Shown here piece after piece: positions 14,795-23,647 of a stretch of DNA of 64,000 nt. Each line of letters starts with the position of its first letter. Within the stretch, counting starts at the first letter, position 1. The stretch comes from Monoglobus pectinilyticus. GTDB lineage: Bacteria; Bacillota; Clostridia; Monoglobales; Monoglobaceae. Position numbers and translations under genes: made by a program. The notes below the pieces were generated by a model. The model worked only from the letters and a program-made list of their open reading frames with translations. It was not told where the DNA came from and did not search any database. The DNA lies in assembly GCF_002874775.1 (NCBI RefSeq), contig NZ_CP020991.1:434001-498000 (forward strand). Direction: 5' to 3'.

Positions 14795-17700
14795 ATGATT
14801 ATACGAAAAGTATTATCTGCAATCACCGCAGCTGCAATGCTGGCAACTACACTGCCGATTACAGTTGCATTTGCCGACAATGGAACCGAAAACAAACCAA
14901 CCGAACAAGCTGTATCAGCTGTTGAACAAATCAGCGAACCTATTATGGAAGACGCTGAAATTGCTGAAACGCTTCCATACCAGGACACTTCTCTTTCATT
15001 TGAGGAAAGAGCCGCTGATTTGGTAGCTAGAATGACGCTCGAAGAAAAAGTTTCTCAAACAGGACGCAGCGCACCGGCTATAAAACGTTTGGGCGTCTCC
15101 GCTTATAATTATTGGAGAGAAGGTATACATGGTGTTGCAAGACAGGGTAAAGCAACAAGTTTCCCTTCAAGTCTTGCTATGTCAAATACCTGGGACAGAC
15201 AGCTTGTATATGAAGCGTCTGACATAACATCCACAGAGGCAAGAGGAAAAAACAATAAGTATGATTTATCATACTGGAACCCAACAATAAATCTTGCCCG
15301 GGACCCAAGATGGGGAAGAAATGAGGAATCATACGGTGAAGACCCATATCTTACATCTGAAATAGGTGCTAAATCTGTAGAGGGTATGCAGGGTGAAGAC
15401 GCAAAATATCTTAAAACAATAGCAACCCTTAAACATTTTGCTGCTAATAACTGTGAAGGCGAAAGACAAACCGGAACATCAGTTATGACAGAAAAAACTT
15501 TTAGAGAATATTATACAAGAACATTTAAAGATATAGTTGAAAGCTCTAATCCTGCATCAGTTATGAGTTCATATAACGCGCTTACCATAAGCAGAAACGG
15601 AGAAGTTTTTTCTGACTATATTGCTTCCAGCGCTAACAAATATCTGCTGACAGATTTATTGAGACGCACATGGGGATTTTCAGGCTATGTAGTCGGAGAT
15701 TGCGGCGCGTGGGAAAATCTTTTCGGAAGACAATCTATGAGACAAAAACTGTTTCCGGATTGGAACTTAGACGATATAACTGCGCCTATGGCAGTATCAA
15801 AAGCTTTTAATGCCGGAAACAACCTTGACTGCGGTTCCAGAGCGCAAGGCAGTACATTCGAATCCGTTGAACAGGGATGGATGAGTGAAGAGACTCTGGA
15901 TGTAGCTGTATATAGTCTGTTTCTTGCTCGTATGAAAACCGGCGAATTTGATTCAAATGTTGAATATCAAAAAATAAAAAGCGATGTAATAGAAAAAGAC
16001 GAGCATGTTGCAAAAGCCGAAGAAGCCGCTGAAAAGAGCTGGGTTTTACTTGAAAACAGAAATAATACACTCCCACTCAAAAACACAGTGTCTAATGTGG
16101 CTGTTGTAGGAAATCTTGCTGACGAGCTGACACTTGGTGATTATTCAGGAGAACCAACCAAAACTACAACTCCATATCAAGGTATGAAAAACGAAATCCA
16201 AAGCATTAACTCTAACGCTAATGTTGAACTCATCGGAAATGTAAGCGACAGTACGCCGCTGTTTAATATTAAAAGCATAAATCTTGTTCTTGAAGATGGA
16301 AAAACAAGAACTGTTGACTTGTCAAAAGCGACAAGCGTTAGAGGAATGACTTTATCAGGTTCAAACCTTAAAGATGTCACTAAATCAGGCATGGCTGTTG
16401 TAAAAGATGTTGACTTTTCTAAAGTTACAGACGTAAAAATAGAAGCAGCATCAATGCCCGGTATGCCTAAAGCGTCTGTAAATATCAGTTACAGCAATAT
16501 GACGCAGACTGTAGCCACCGTTGACATAGCAAATACAGACAGTCCTGATACTTATGTTACAAACGAAGCTAAATATACAGGAGCTGACGGTGGATATAAC
16601 TCCACAGCTGATATGTATATTACAATAAACGCAAGCGCTGACTTCTCAGTAGAGAACTACAAGAATTCTCTTGACGCTGCAGATTATATTATAGCATATG
16701 CAGGAACAACAACAGCAGATTCCAAAGAATCAAACGACAGAAGTTCAATAGACCTTCCTATATCACAAGCACATGTTCAAATGATTTGTGACAGTTATCC
16801 AGAAAAGACCATTGTAGTAATGTCTACTGTAGGACAAATCAATGCAGAACCATTTAAAGATAAATGTGCCGCTATGTTATGGACTTCATATAACGGACAA
16901 ACGCAAGGAGAAGCCTTAGGAAAAGTCCTGACCGGAAAGGTTAATCCATCAGGTAAATTAACCACCACATGGTATACTTCTGAAGATCTACAAAAGATGC
17001 CTCTCGGCTCGCCAAAACAAAATGTTAATGGCGTTGATTATAACTTTACAAATTATGAAATAGCACAGGCAGATAATTATCCGGGCAGAACACATCAATA
17101 TTATTCAGGAACACCTGTATATCCGTTCGGCTACGGCACAAGTTATACAAATTTTGTATACTCAAATATCAAGGCTGACAAAACCAACGCTGACGCCAAT
17201 GATACTGTCAGAATTACTGCAGATATAACTAATTCCGGTTCTGTTGACGGCACTGAAATAGCTCAGCTTTATGTTACAGTTCCCGGGGCAGACGGAAAAA
17301 CTTTGCCATTAAAACAACTCAAAGGTTTTGAGAGAGTTGAATTAAAGGCCGGCGAAACTAAAACAGTTTCATTTGATTTAAATATATCGGACGTATATTT
17401 CTTTGATGAAACAACTCAGTCCAATTATGTAGTAAACGGTGCATATACCATTAAAGTTGGTTCAAATGCAAATGATGCTAATGCTCTTTCTACCACTGTA
17501 AATGTGAGCGGAAGCATTTCTAAAAATGTTAAAAACGTACACGCAGTACCTACCGGTATAAAACTTTACGGTGCTGTAGCTAAGGGAGAAACAAGTGTTG
17601 CGCCTGCCAACTATATTGAATCAAACGCATCAGCAGCACTTCAAGACGATACGCTGATAACTGATTTATCAACACTAAGCAATGCTACAGTTACTTATAC

Positions 17701-20700
17701 AAGTTCTAATGAAGATGTAGCCAAAGTTGACAGCAATGGTAAAGTTACAGCTTCAAATATTGAGGGAACAGCTTTAATAACAGTTACAATCACACCTCAA
17801 TCAGGAACTCCTGTGACAGATTCATTCCCAGTAGTAACCCAGCTAAAAGAAAAGGTTGCTCCTGAAGTTACCGCATCTTATTTAGAAAAACTGGAAAATG
17901 CGTTTAAAGCATGCCCGGAAATTGCTTATCTGCCTGAAAACTGGGAAACAATTTTAAGTGTTTATAACACAGCCAAAACTGCTATTGAATCAGAACTCTT
18001 AGAAGAAAACCTGCCGGGTATTTTGAAACAAGCAGCAGCAGACTTAAAAGCTGTGCCAACTATTGAATTAGCTGAAACATATAATATAAAATCAACAAAT
18101 CCGAGCATATTGGTAGATAATAGAATTGATTACTCAAAGGCAGGAATCGGTGAATATACAGCTTCCGAAACCGAAATATCCGGAACAATCACTGTTGATT
18201 CACCATGCACAGTTGATTTAAAAGCATTAAATAATGATGTTTCTGTTGATAATTCAAAACTGATTTGGACAGTTGAAAAGCTTGACAGCTCTTCAAGAAA
18301 AGCTCCTGAAATAGATAGCTCAACAGGAAAACTCACCATATACGAAAACGGCGTATTTAAAGTTTCAGCAAAAAATTATACTGACAAAGAGTGCGGAACA
18401 ATTATTGTATATGCCAATTTACAAATCGAAGGTGAAAGCGCTGACAACGGCGGCGGTGCTAATTTAAGTGACGCAAAACAAGGTGCCAGCGGAGGTCTTA
18501 ACGCCGGCAGCACAAAAAATTACTGGTTAAGATTTGATGGTGTAAAACTTGATAAACTCACCGATATAACTTTCCGTTTATCACAGCTTGAAACACCAAG
18601 TGAAATTAATGTATCACTCAGTCCTAATACAAACAGAATTATAGGAACCGCTACAGTGCCTGTAACCGGAGCTTGGACAAACTGGACTGAGGTTAATGTT
18701 GGAATTAACAGAAATGAGCTTTCAAAACTAAATCTTGATGCTAACGGCTGCGGAACAATTTATGTTCAAACTAACACATCAAACTTAGATTTTATGAAAC
18801 TTAACCACATAAATGCAGATATAGATGTTGTTGACCAACCCGGAGGAAAAACCAAAGTGAGTGTTCCTTATGAATCCGGCGTTTTGGTAGCTGCTTCATA
18901 TGAAAACGGCGCACTTAAAAATCAAACAGTTCAGGAGTTCTCTGCACCCGGTGATTATGTTTTTGACGGCTTCAAAGAAAACGATGAGGTAACATTCTTT
19001 ACATGGGAAAACTTAAACAATATTACTCCTCTTGATAAAGCAGTGAAACATGTATATCACGAACCTGAAGCAAAAACACTGACACTATATCGTTTCGACG
19101 ATCCTGCTTTTGACTCATTCTTTGAAACATCTGACGGAACTAAACTGACCAGCGGTACCGGCATGGATGGTATCGGCGGATGGAACACTGAGGCAAAAGA
19201 CAGAAAATATACTTATAATGGCACTTCTTATACTTTTAAAAGAGGTCTAAAAGGCGGCCGCGGCAGTGAGACACTTAAATGTGTATACTTTACTCCTGAT
19301 ACTGACGGAGCAATGACTGTACTATTTGATTCAAGCTCAGACAGATATATTGCAGCAAGTCAAAACGGCGTTGAATTAAAACAACAATACGGAACAGCTT
19401 CCGGTAAATTGACTGCACTTGAAGTAATGGTAAAAGCAGGTTCACCGGTATATATCTATGGAGGTGGAGCTAATAAATCAATATTTGCAGTATTCTTTGA
19501 TACTGAAAAAACTATAGTTGAATCTTCACCGTCCCCTTCCCCTACTGCATCGCCGGAACCGGAACCAACACCAAATATAACATATACTAGAAAAGTTGAA
19601 TTTGAAGATTACAATAAAGGATGGTACGATGCCGGTATGACTAAGAGTTCAGTGGCAGAAGCCAGTGGAGGTTATGTTATAGACAATACCAGAAACAATG
19701 ATACTTTCTACTTCGGCGAACATGATATGCAAGACTTTGCAATTATAGAATTGATAGCCGGAACAAAAGAAACTTCGCCTGTAAATGTTGAATTTTTTGC
19801 TGTTGATATGGCAGGTATAAATGTTGACACTGCTTCACAGAGCGAAATAAATAAGCATCTTACATCTGCAAACAGCATTGGTTCAGCTACTCTTATTGCA
19901 AGTACAAAAAACTGGAATGATTTTAAAACAAACGTAATAAGAATAAAATCTGGACTTACAGGAACCAAAGGGATATTTATGAAAGGAACAACTACAGGAA
20001 AATATTTGGGTAACTTTGATTATATGAATCTCATGTATTCAGACCCAAATATAAGCACTGCTTCATCACCAGAAAATACTGTTATATTGAATGCTTCAAA
20101 TAACTCTGTGGAATTAAGTGTAAGCGGTGATACCATTACTGTAACAAAAGACGGTAAATCAACACAACTCAATTATAATGAGGAATATCAAAAAAATGTT
20201 GATTTTAAGAAATTGGCAGTATGGAATAATATGTTTACTGCTCTGGTACAGGATAGAGAAACCGGAAAAACTGATATAATAGCCAGTCCTCTGGGAAGTG
20301 TTTGGAATGAAATAACACCATCCGATTTTGCTGAAAGTGATATTGATTTAAAAGGTAATGAGAACTTTGTTATAAATGATTTCATAGTTATAGATGACCA
20401 GCTTTATTTAGGATGTAACGACGGAATATTAATAACGATGACTTCTTGCTCAAAGTGTTATACTTTAAAAAAGGCTGCTGATTTCAATATTGAAAGTATT
20501 GAATATGATAACGAAAAAATCTTTATCAGCAATAATAATGATAAAAAAGAAATAGATTTAAGCAGCGCAAGACAAAAAAATATAAAAGCTGATGAAGCTT
20601 TGAAACTTTCAGAAAAAGGTGCAGTACTTGCAGACGTCAGAAGCAAAGAAGAATTTTCAGCAAATAATTTCAGCGGTTCAATAAATGTTCCTATAGATGA

Positions 20701-20851
20701 GTTTGAAACATGGCTGCAGACTCAATCAAAAGATGAAACTATAATAGTATATTGTTCATCCGGAGCTCGCTCTGCTAAGGCTGTTGAGATTGCTGAAAAA
20801 CTTGGATATACAAAAATATATGACTTAGGCAGTATTGATAATCTTAAGTAA
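14795..20851 (+). CDS. Giant secreted GH3 glycosidase with C-terminal rhodanese domain
   Basis: 2018 residues; AAGGAGG precedes the ATG; signal peptide to about residue 27 (VAFA). Residues about 65-780 are a GH3 enzyme closest in motifs to beta-xylosidases / arabinosidases (DPRWGRNEESYGEDP, KHFAANN). Asp302 in VVGDCGAW is the expected nucleophile and Glu645 in KESNDRSSIDLP the expected acid/base; an extra beta module of about 120 residues is inserted in the second GH3 domain. Then: FnIII-like (790-905), Big2 (955-1012), a helical segment (1026-1090), two beta modules with CBM6-like features (1100-1346), an Ig-like module (1350-1420), a module (1430-1572), Pro/Ser linker, CBM6-like domain (1598-1752), a propeller-like stretch (1760-1925), and a rhodanese domain (1927-2018) with Cys1987 in YCSSGARS. 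The product sugar specificity is inferred. Confidence 0.9.
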   Translation: MIIRKVLSAITAAAMLATTLPITVAFADNGTENKPTEQAVSAVEQISEPIMEDAEIAETLPYQDTSLSFEERAADLVARMTLEEKVSQTGRSAPAIKRLGVSAYNYWREGIHGVARQGKATSFPSSLAMSNTWDRQLVYEASDITSTEARGKNNKYDLSYWNPTINLARDPRWGRNEESYGEDPYLTSEIGAKSVEGMQGEDAKYLKTIATLKHFAANNCEGERQTGTSVMTEKTFREYYTRTFKDIVESSNPASVMSSYNALTISRNGEVFSDYIASSANKYLLTDLLRRTWGFSGYVVGDCGAWENLFGRQSMRQKLFPDWNLDDITAPMAVSKAFNAGNNLDCGSRAQGSTFESVEQGWMSEETLDVAVYSLFLARMKTGEFDSNVEYQKIKSDVIEKDEHVAKAEEAAEKSWVLLENRNNTLPLKNTVSNVAVVGNLADELTLGDYSGEPTKTTTPYQGMKNEIQSINSNANVELIGNVSDSTPLFNIKSINLVLEDGKTRTVDLSKATSVRGMTLSGSNLKDVTKSGMAVVKDVDFSKVTDVKIEAASMPGMPKASVNISYSNMTQTVATVDIANTDSPDTYVTNEAKYTGADGGYNSTADMYITINASADFSVENYKNSLDAADYIIAYAGTTTADSKESNDRSSIDLPISQAHVQMICDSYPEKTIVVMSTVGQINAEPFKDKCAAMLWTSYNGQTQGEALGKVLTGKVNPSGKLTTTWYTSEDLQKMPLGSPKQNVNGVDYNFTNYEIAQADNYPGRTHQYYSGTPVYPFGYGTSYTNFVYSNIKADKTNADANDTVRITADITNSGSVDGTEIAQLYVTVPGADGKTLPLKQLKGFERVELKAGETKTVSFDLNISDVYFFDETTQSNYVVNGAYTIKVGSNANDANALSTTVNVSGSISKNVKNVHAVPTGIKLYGAVAKGETSVAPANYIESNASAALQDDTLITDLSTLSNATVTYTSSNEDVAKVDSNGKVTASNIEGTALITVTITPQSGTPVTDSFPVVTQLKEKVAPEVTASYLEKLENAFKACPEIAYLPENWETILSVYNTAKTAIESELLEENLPGILKQAAADLKAVPTIELAETYNIKSTNPSILVDNRIDYSKAGIGEYTASETEISGTITVDSPCTVDLKALNNDVSVDNSKLIWTVEKLDSSSRKAPEIDSSTGKLTIYENGVFKVSAKNYTDKECGTIIVYANLQIEGESADNGGGANLSDAKQGASGGLNAGSTKNYWLRFDGVKLDKLTDITFRLSQLETPSEINVSLSPNTNRIIGTATVPVTGAWTNWTEVNVGINRNELSKLNLDANGCGTIYVQTNTSNLDFMKLNHINADIDVVDQPGGKTKVSVPYESGVLVAASYENGALKNQTVQEFSAPGDYVFDGFKENDEVTFFTWENLNNITPLDKAVKHVYHEPEAKTLTLYRFDDPAFDSFFETSDGTKLTSGTGMDGIGGWNTEAKDRKYTYNGTSYTFKRGLKGGRGSETLKCVYFTPDTDGAMTVLFDSSSDRYIAASQNGVELKQQYGTASGKLTALEVMVKAGSPVYIYGGGANKSIFAVFFDTEKTIVESSPSPSPTASPEPEPTPNITYTRKVEFEDYNKGWYDAGMTKSSVAEASGGYVIDNTRNNDTFYFGEHDMQDFAIIELIAGTKETSPVNVEFFAVDMAGINVDTASQSEINKHLTSANSIGSATLIASTKNWNDFKTNVIRIKSGLTGTKGIFMKGTTTGKYLGNFDYMNLMYSDPNISTASSPENTVILNASNNSVELSVSGDTITVTKDGKSTQLNYNEEYQKNVDFKKLAVWNNMFTALVQDRETGKTDIIASPLGSVWNEITPSDFAESDIDLKGNENFVINDFIVIDDQLYLGCNDGILITMTSCSKCYTLKKAADFNIESIEYDNEKIFISNNNDKKEIDLSSARQKNIKADEALKLSEKGAVLADVRSKEEFSANNFSGSINVPIDEFETWLQTQSKDETIIVYCSSGARSAKAVEIAEKLGYTKIYDLGSIDNLK

Positions 20852-20885
20852 TAAAGAGTAACTGTTTTATTAAAATATAAAATTG

Positions 20886-20910
20886 CCGCCGGCGCTCAAT
20901 TGCCCGGCGG
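20886..20910 (+). terminator. Terminator after the GH3 gene
   Basis: Stem CCGCCGG / CCGGCGG with an 11-nt loop, preceded by an A-rich stretch and followed by TATTTATATAAT. It starts 35 nt after the GH3 stop. The T-run is weak, so efficiency is uncertain. Confidence 0.7.
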
Positions 20911-20991
20911 TATTTATATAATAAAAATCGTTCCTTGAATAAAAATTATATGGCAAAAAAACAAAGATTTTTTCTAAATAACGCAAGAAGT

Positions 20992-21022
20992 TTATAGAAT
21001 ATAATAAAAATATGTTCTATAA
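20992..21022. promoter_or_regulatory. Inverted repeat upstream of the MATE gene
   Basis: Perfect 8-bp arms TTATAGAA (20992-20999) and TTCTATAA (21015-21022) separated by 15 AT-rich nt, ending about 40 nt before the MATE start. The size and place fit an operator for a MarR- or TetR-type efflux regulator, but none lies nearby. Confidence 0.4.
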
Positions 21023-21063
21023 TATTAACCTAGGTAAGAAAATAATTATGGGGGTAACGTTAA

Positions 21064-22470
21064 GTGGAAAAACTTAAACGAATTTTTTTAGTAAAGAACA
21101 ACCGTGATTTAATTTTGGAAGGCAATGTTATACGAGCCCTATTGTTTTTAGCAATTCCAATTATAATCACTAACTTCTTGCAACAAATGTATAACCTGAC
21201 AGACACATTCTGGCTCGGGAAAATAGGCACCATACCTCAAGCCGCTATCTCAATGGTATCACCGATTCAAAGTACTATGATGAGCTTTGGACAAGGAATA
21301 ACAATGGCCGGCTCAATTTTGATGGCACAATACATAGGAGCCGGACGAATGAGAAGCGCTAAATCAATGGCAAACCAAATTTTTGTTTGCGCTATGATAT
21401 TTTCAGTATTCTGCGCCGGCACGCTTTTTGCTCTAACACCAATAATTACATCTTGGATGGGAGCAGACGGCGAAATTTTTTCACTTGGCAATATTTATTT
21501 ACGTATAGTTATCTTGGATACTCCTTTATTATTTATAATAAACATTTTCGGAGCGGTTAATCAATCTCAGGGAAATACAATATTCCCTATGCTTATAAAC
21601 TTCCTGGGCATTGTAATAAATATGATTCTCGATCCGCTGTTTTTAATGGTCTTTCATATGGGTATTGGAGGGGCGGCAATTGCGACCCTTGGAGCTAAAA
21701 TTCCATGTGCGATAATCGCACTTAAATACTTATTAAACAGAAATAATTCTATATCTTTGGATTTAAGATATATGAGACCAAAATGGAACAAAATTAAAAA
21801 AATCATTTCAGTCGGTCTTCCAACCGCATTGGGAAGCAGCGCTATGCAGTTTGGATTTGTACTTATGTCAAAGAACGTATATGTTTTCGGTTCATCCGCT
21901 ATGGCTGCATATGGCGTTGGAAATAAAATCAACGGAATCATAACTCTGCCTGCAAACGCTTTGGGTTCTGCTACCTCCACTATTGTAGGACAGAATTTAG
22001 GCGCCGGACAAATAAAACGCGCTGAAAAAGGTTATAAAACAGCAACCATTGTTGGCATGGGACTGCTTTTTATAATGGGTATGATTCTATCAAGACCCGC
22101 TGTATCAACTATTATTGTAAACATATTTACATCTGATAACACTGTTGTTCCGATGGCAGTTGATTTTATTTCTATAATGTCATTTTGGTGCTTTACTAAC
22201 AGTGTATATAACTGTACTGTTGGATTATTAAACGGGTCAGGAAAAACAAAAATTACTATGATTATAGAAGCTACAAGATTATGGGTATTTAGATTTGCAA
22301 CTATTTTCTTCTGCCAAAATATACTTCATATGGGTGTAGAAAGTATTTGGTATTCTGTTGTTGTAAGTAATGGGCTCTCAGCGCTCATATTATTAATAGT
22401 ATACACAACAAGAATATGGGAAAAAGACAGTCTTGGAGTTCGCAGCGCAAGTCCTGCTAAACATAATTAA
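21064..22470 (+). CDS. MATE family multidrug / cation antiporter
   Basis: 468 residues with about 12 membrane helices in two matching halves (each of about 220 residues), typical of MATE transporters that export organic cations or drugs in exchange for Na+ or H+. The N-terminal signature PIIITNFLQQMYNLTDTFWLG and the second-half equivalent GLPTALGSSAMQFGF are visible. The start is GTG with a GGGGG ribosome site 9 nt upstream; the next Met is already inside helix 1. It stands alone between the GH3 terminator and its own terminator, with an inverted repeat upstream that could be an operator. The substrate cannot be told from sequence. Confidence 0.93.
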   Translation: MEKLKRIFLVKNNRDLILEGNVIRALLFLAIPIIITNFLQQMYNLTDTFWLGKIGTIPQAAISMVSPIQSTMMSFGQGITMAGSILMAQYIGAGRMRSAKSMANQIFVCAMIFSVFCAGTLFALTPIITSWMGADGEIFSLGNIYLRIVILDTPLLFIINIFGAVNQSQGNTIFPMLINFLGIVINMILDPLFLMVFHMGIGGAAIATLGAKIPCAIIALKYLLNRNNSISLDLRYMRPKWNKIKKIISVGLPTALGSSAMQFGFVLMSKNVYVFGSSAMAAYGVGNKINGIITLPANALGSATSTIVGQNLGAGQIKRAEKGYKTATIVGMGLLFIMGMILSRPAVSTIIVNIFTSDNTVVPMAVDFISIMSFWCFTNSVYNCTVGLLNGSGKTKITMIIEATRLWVFRFATIFFCQNILHMGVESIWYSVVVSNGLSALILLIVYTTRIWEKDSLGVRSASPAKHN

Positions 22471-22570
22471 CAATACATAAATTTATACTATATGTTTAAA
22501 ATAATGTTTAATTTTTAAAGCAATTTTATTATAAGAAAAATTACTCAAAATATTTATATCTGTAACTTAT

Positions 22571-22597
22571 AAGAGGAGCGTTAATCGCGCTCCTCTT
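22571..22597 (+). terminator. Terminator after the MATE gene
   Basis: Perfect 10-bp stem AAGAGGAGCG / CGCTCCTCTT with a 7-nt loop, about 100 nt after the MATE stop. What follows is TTAATGTTAAAATAAT rather than a pure T-run. Confidence 0.75.
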
Positions 22598-22650
22598 AAT
22601 GTTAAAATAATATTATTATGGTTTTGTAACTATTTAAAGAATAAATGTAC

Positions 22651-23290
22651 TCCTGTGCCTGCCGCCTTATGTAGTGCATGTCGGCACCCTACCGATGCTT
22701 GCTGATTAATGTTCCTTAATTATATATTGTTTTCTATATATTTCATTGTGACAAGTTATTTTTTATTTCATCATTAACTATATTTTACTGCATTCCGTGA
22801 CTGCGCGCCTTACGTGGTACCTGTCGGCACCCTGCCGATGCTTGCTTGTTAATGTATCTTTATTATATATTTATTTTCAATATATTTTATAATGACAAGT
22901 TGATTTTTTAATTTAATCAATAATTATTTACTGCATTCCTCGCCTGCGCGCCTTACGTGGTGCCTGTCGGCACCCTGCCGATGCTTGCTTGTTAATGTAT
23001 CTTTATTATATATTTATTTTCAATATATTTTATAATGACAAGTTGATTTTTTAATTTAATCAATAATTATTTACTGCATTCCTCGCCTGCGCGCCTTACG
23101 TGGTGCCTGTCGGCACCCTGCCGATGCTTGCTTGTTAATGTATCTTTATTATATATTTATTTTCAATATATTTTATAATGACAAGTTGATTTTTTAATTT
23201 AATCAATAATTATATTTTGCTGCATTCCTCGCCTGCGCGCCTTACGTGGTGCCTGCCGGCACCCTGCCGATGCTTGCTGATTGATGAGCC
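22651..23290. repeat. Five-copy 143-bp tandem repeat, noncoding
   Basis: The core GGCACCCTGCCGATGCTTG (one substitution in copy 1) starts at 22683, 22826, 22969, 23112 and 23258: exact spacings of 143, 143, 143 and 146 bp. Each unit joins a GC-rich part of about 50 bp to an AT-rich part of about 90 bp. The stretches between cores 2-3 and 3-4 look identical; the outer copies (1 and 5) carry substitutions and the last junction a 3-nt insertion. The GC part can fold as GGTGCC-TGTC-GGCACC, or alternatively CGGCA-CCC-TGCCG using the same bases. No open frame of useful length crosses the array on either strand. Spacing is far longer than in CRISPR arrays. Confidence 0.9.
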
Positions 23291-23598
23291 TTTATTAAAT
23301 ATTTATTTTAATATACTTTAAAATAACAGGTTGTTTTTATAGTTAGTGAACAATTATATTTTGTTTAATTTGTATGGCTTGTTGCTTACGCGATTGTTGT
23401 CTTCCAGTTCATACACTTGATTTTATAATAATAGTTTATTGAATGTTTACTTTTTAATATACTATATAAAATAATTTACTGTTTAAATAATTACATAAAC
23501 AGATAACATCTGTAATCCAAATCCGTATGATTTATCATCTATCTAGATTAAAATATATTAATAATATATTTTATATTATTAACCTCTTTATAAAAAAA
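23291..23598. other. AT-rich gene-free stretch with a 25-nt palindrome
   Basis: No convincing gene, promoter pair or RNA. It contains a perfect AT-only hairpin, TTAATAATATA-TTT-TATATTATTAA (23558-23582), just before the wecB terminator. The first 60 bases are a decayed continuation of the tandem repeat spacer. Confidence 0.6.
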
Positions 23599-23621
23599 GA
23601 CAGCAGAATCAATCCGCTGTC
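23599..23621 (-). terminator. Terminator of the MazG-to-wecB operon
   Basis: Stem GACAGCGGA / TCTGCTGTC (one G-T pair) with a 5-nt loop; on the minus strand it is followed by seven T residues. It lies 26 nt after the wecB stop. Confidence 0.93.
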
Positions 23622-23647
23622 ATTTTTATATCATATTTATTAATTCT

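Noticed and set aside
14779-14988. Minus-strand frame across the GH3 signal peptide
   Set aside because: It is a shadow of the GH3 frame with no ribosome site; the GH3 protein is supported by motifs over its full length.
22651-23290. CRISPR array
   Set aside because: Unit of 143 bp with spacer-like parts that are identical, no 30-bp repeats, and no cas genes.
22471-23647. Hidden protein gene across the repeats
   Set aside because: Frames are broken by stops in every copy on both strands and no ribosome site precedes any.
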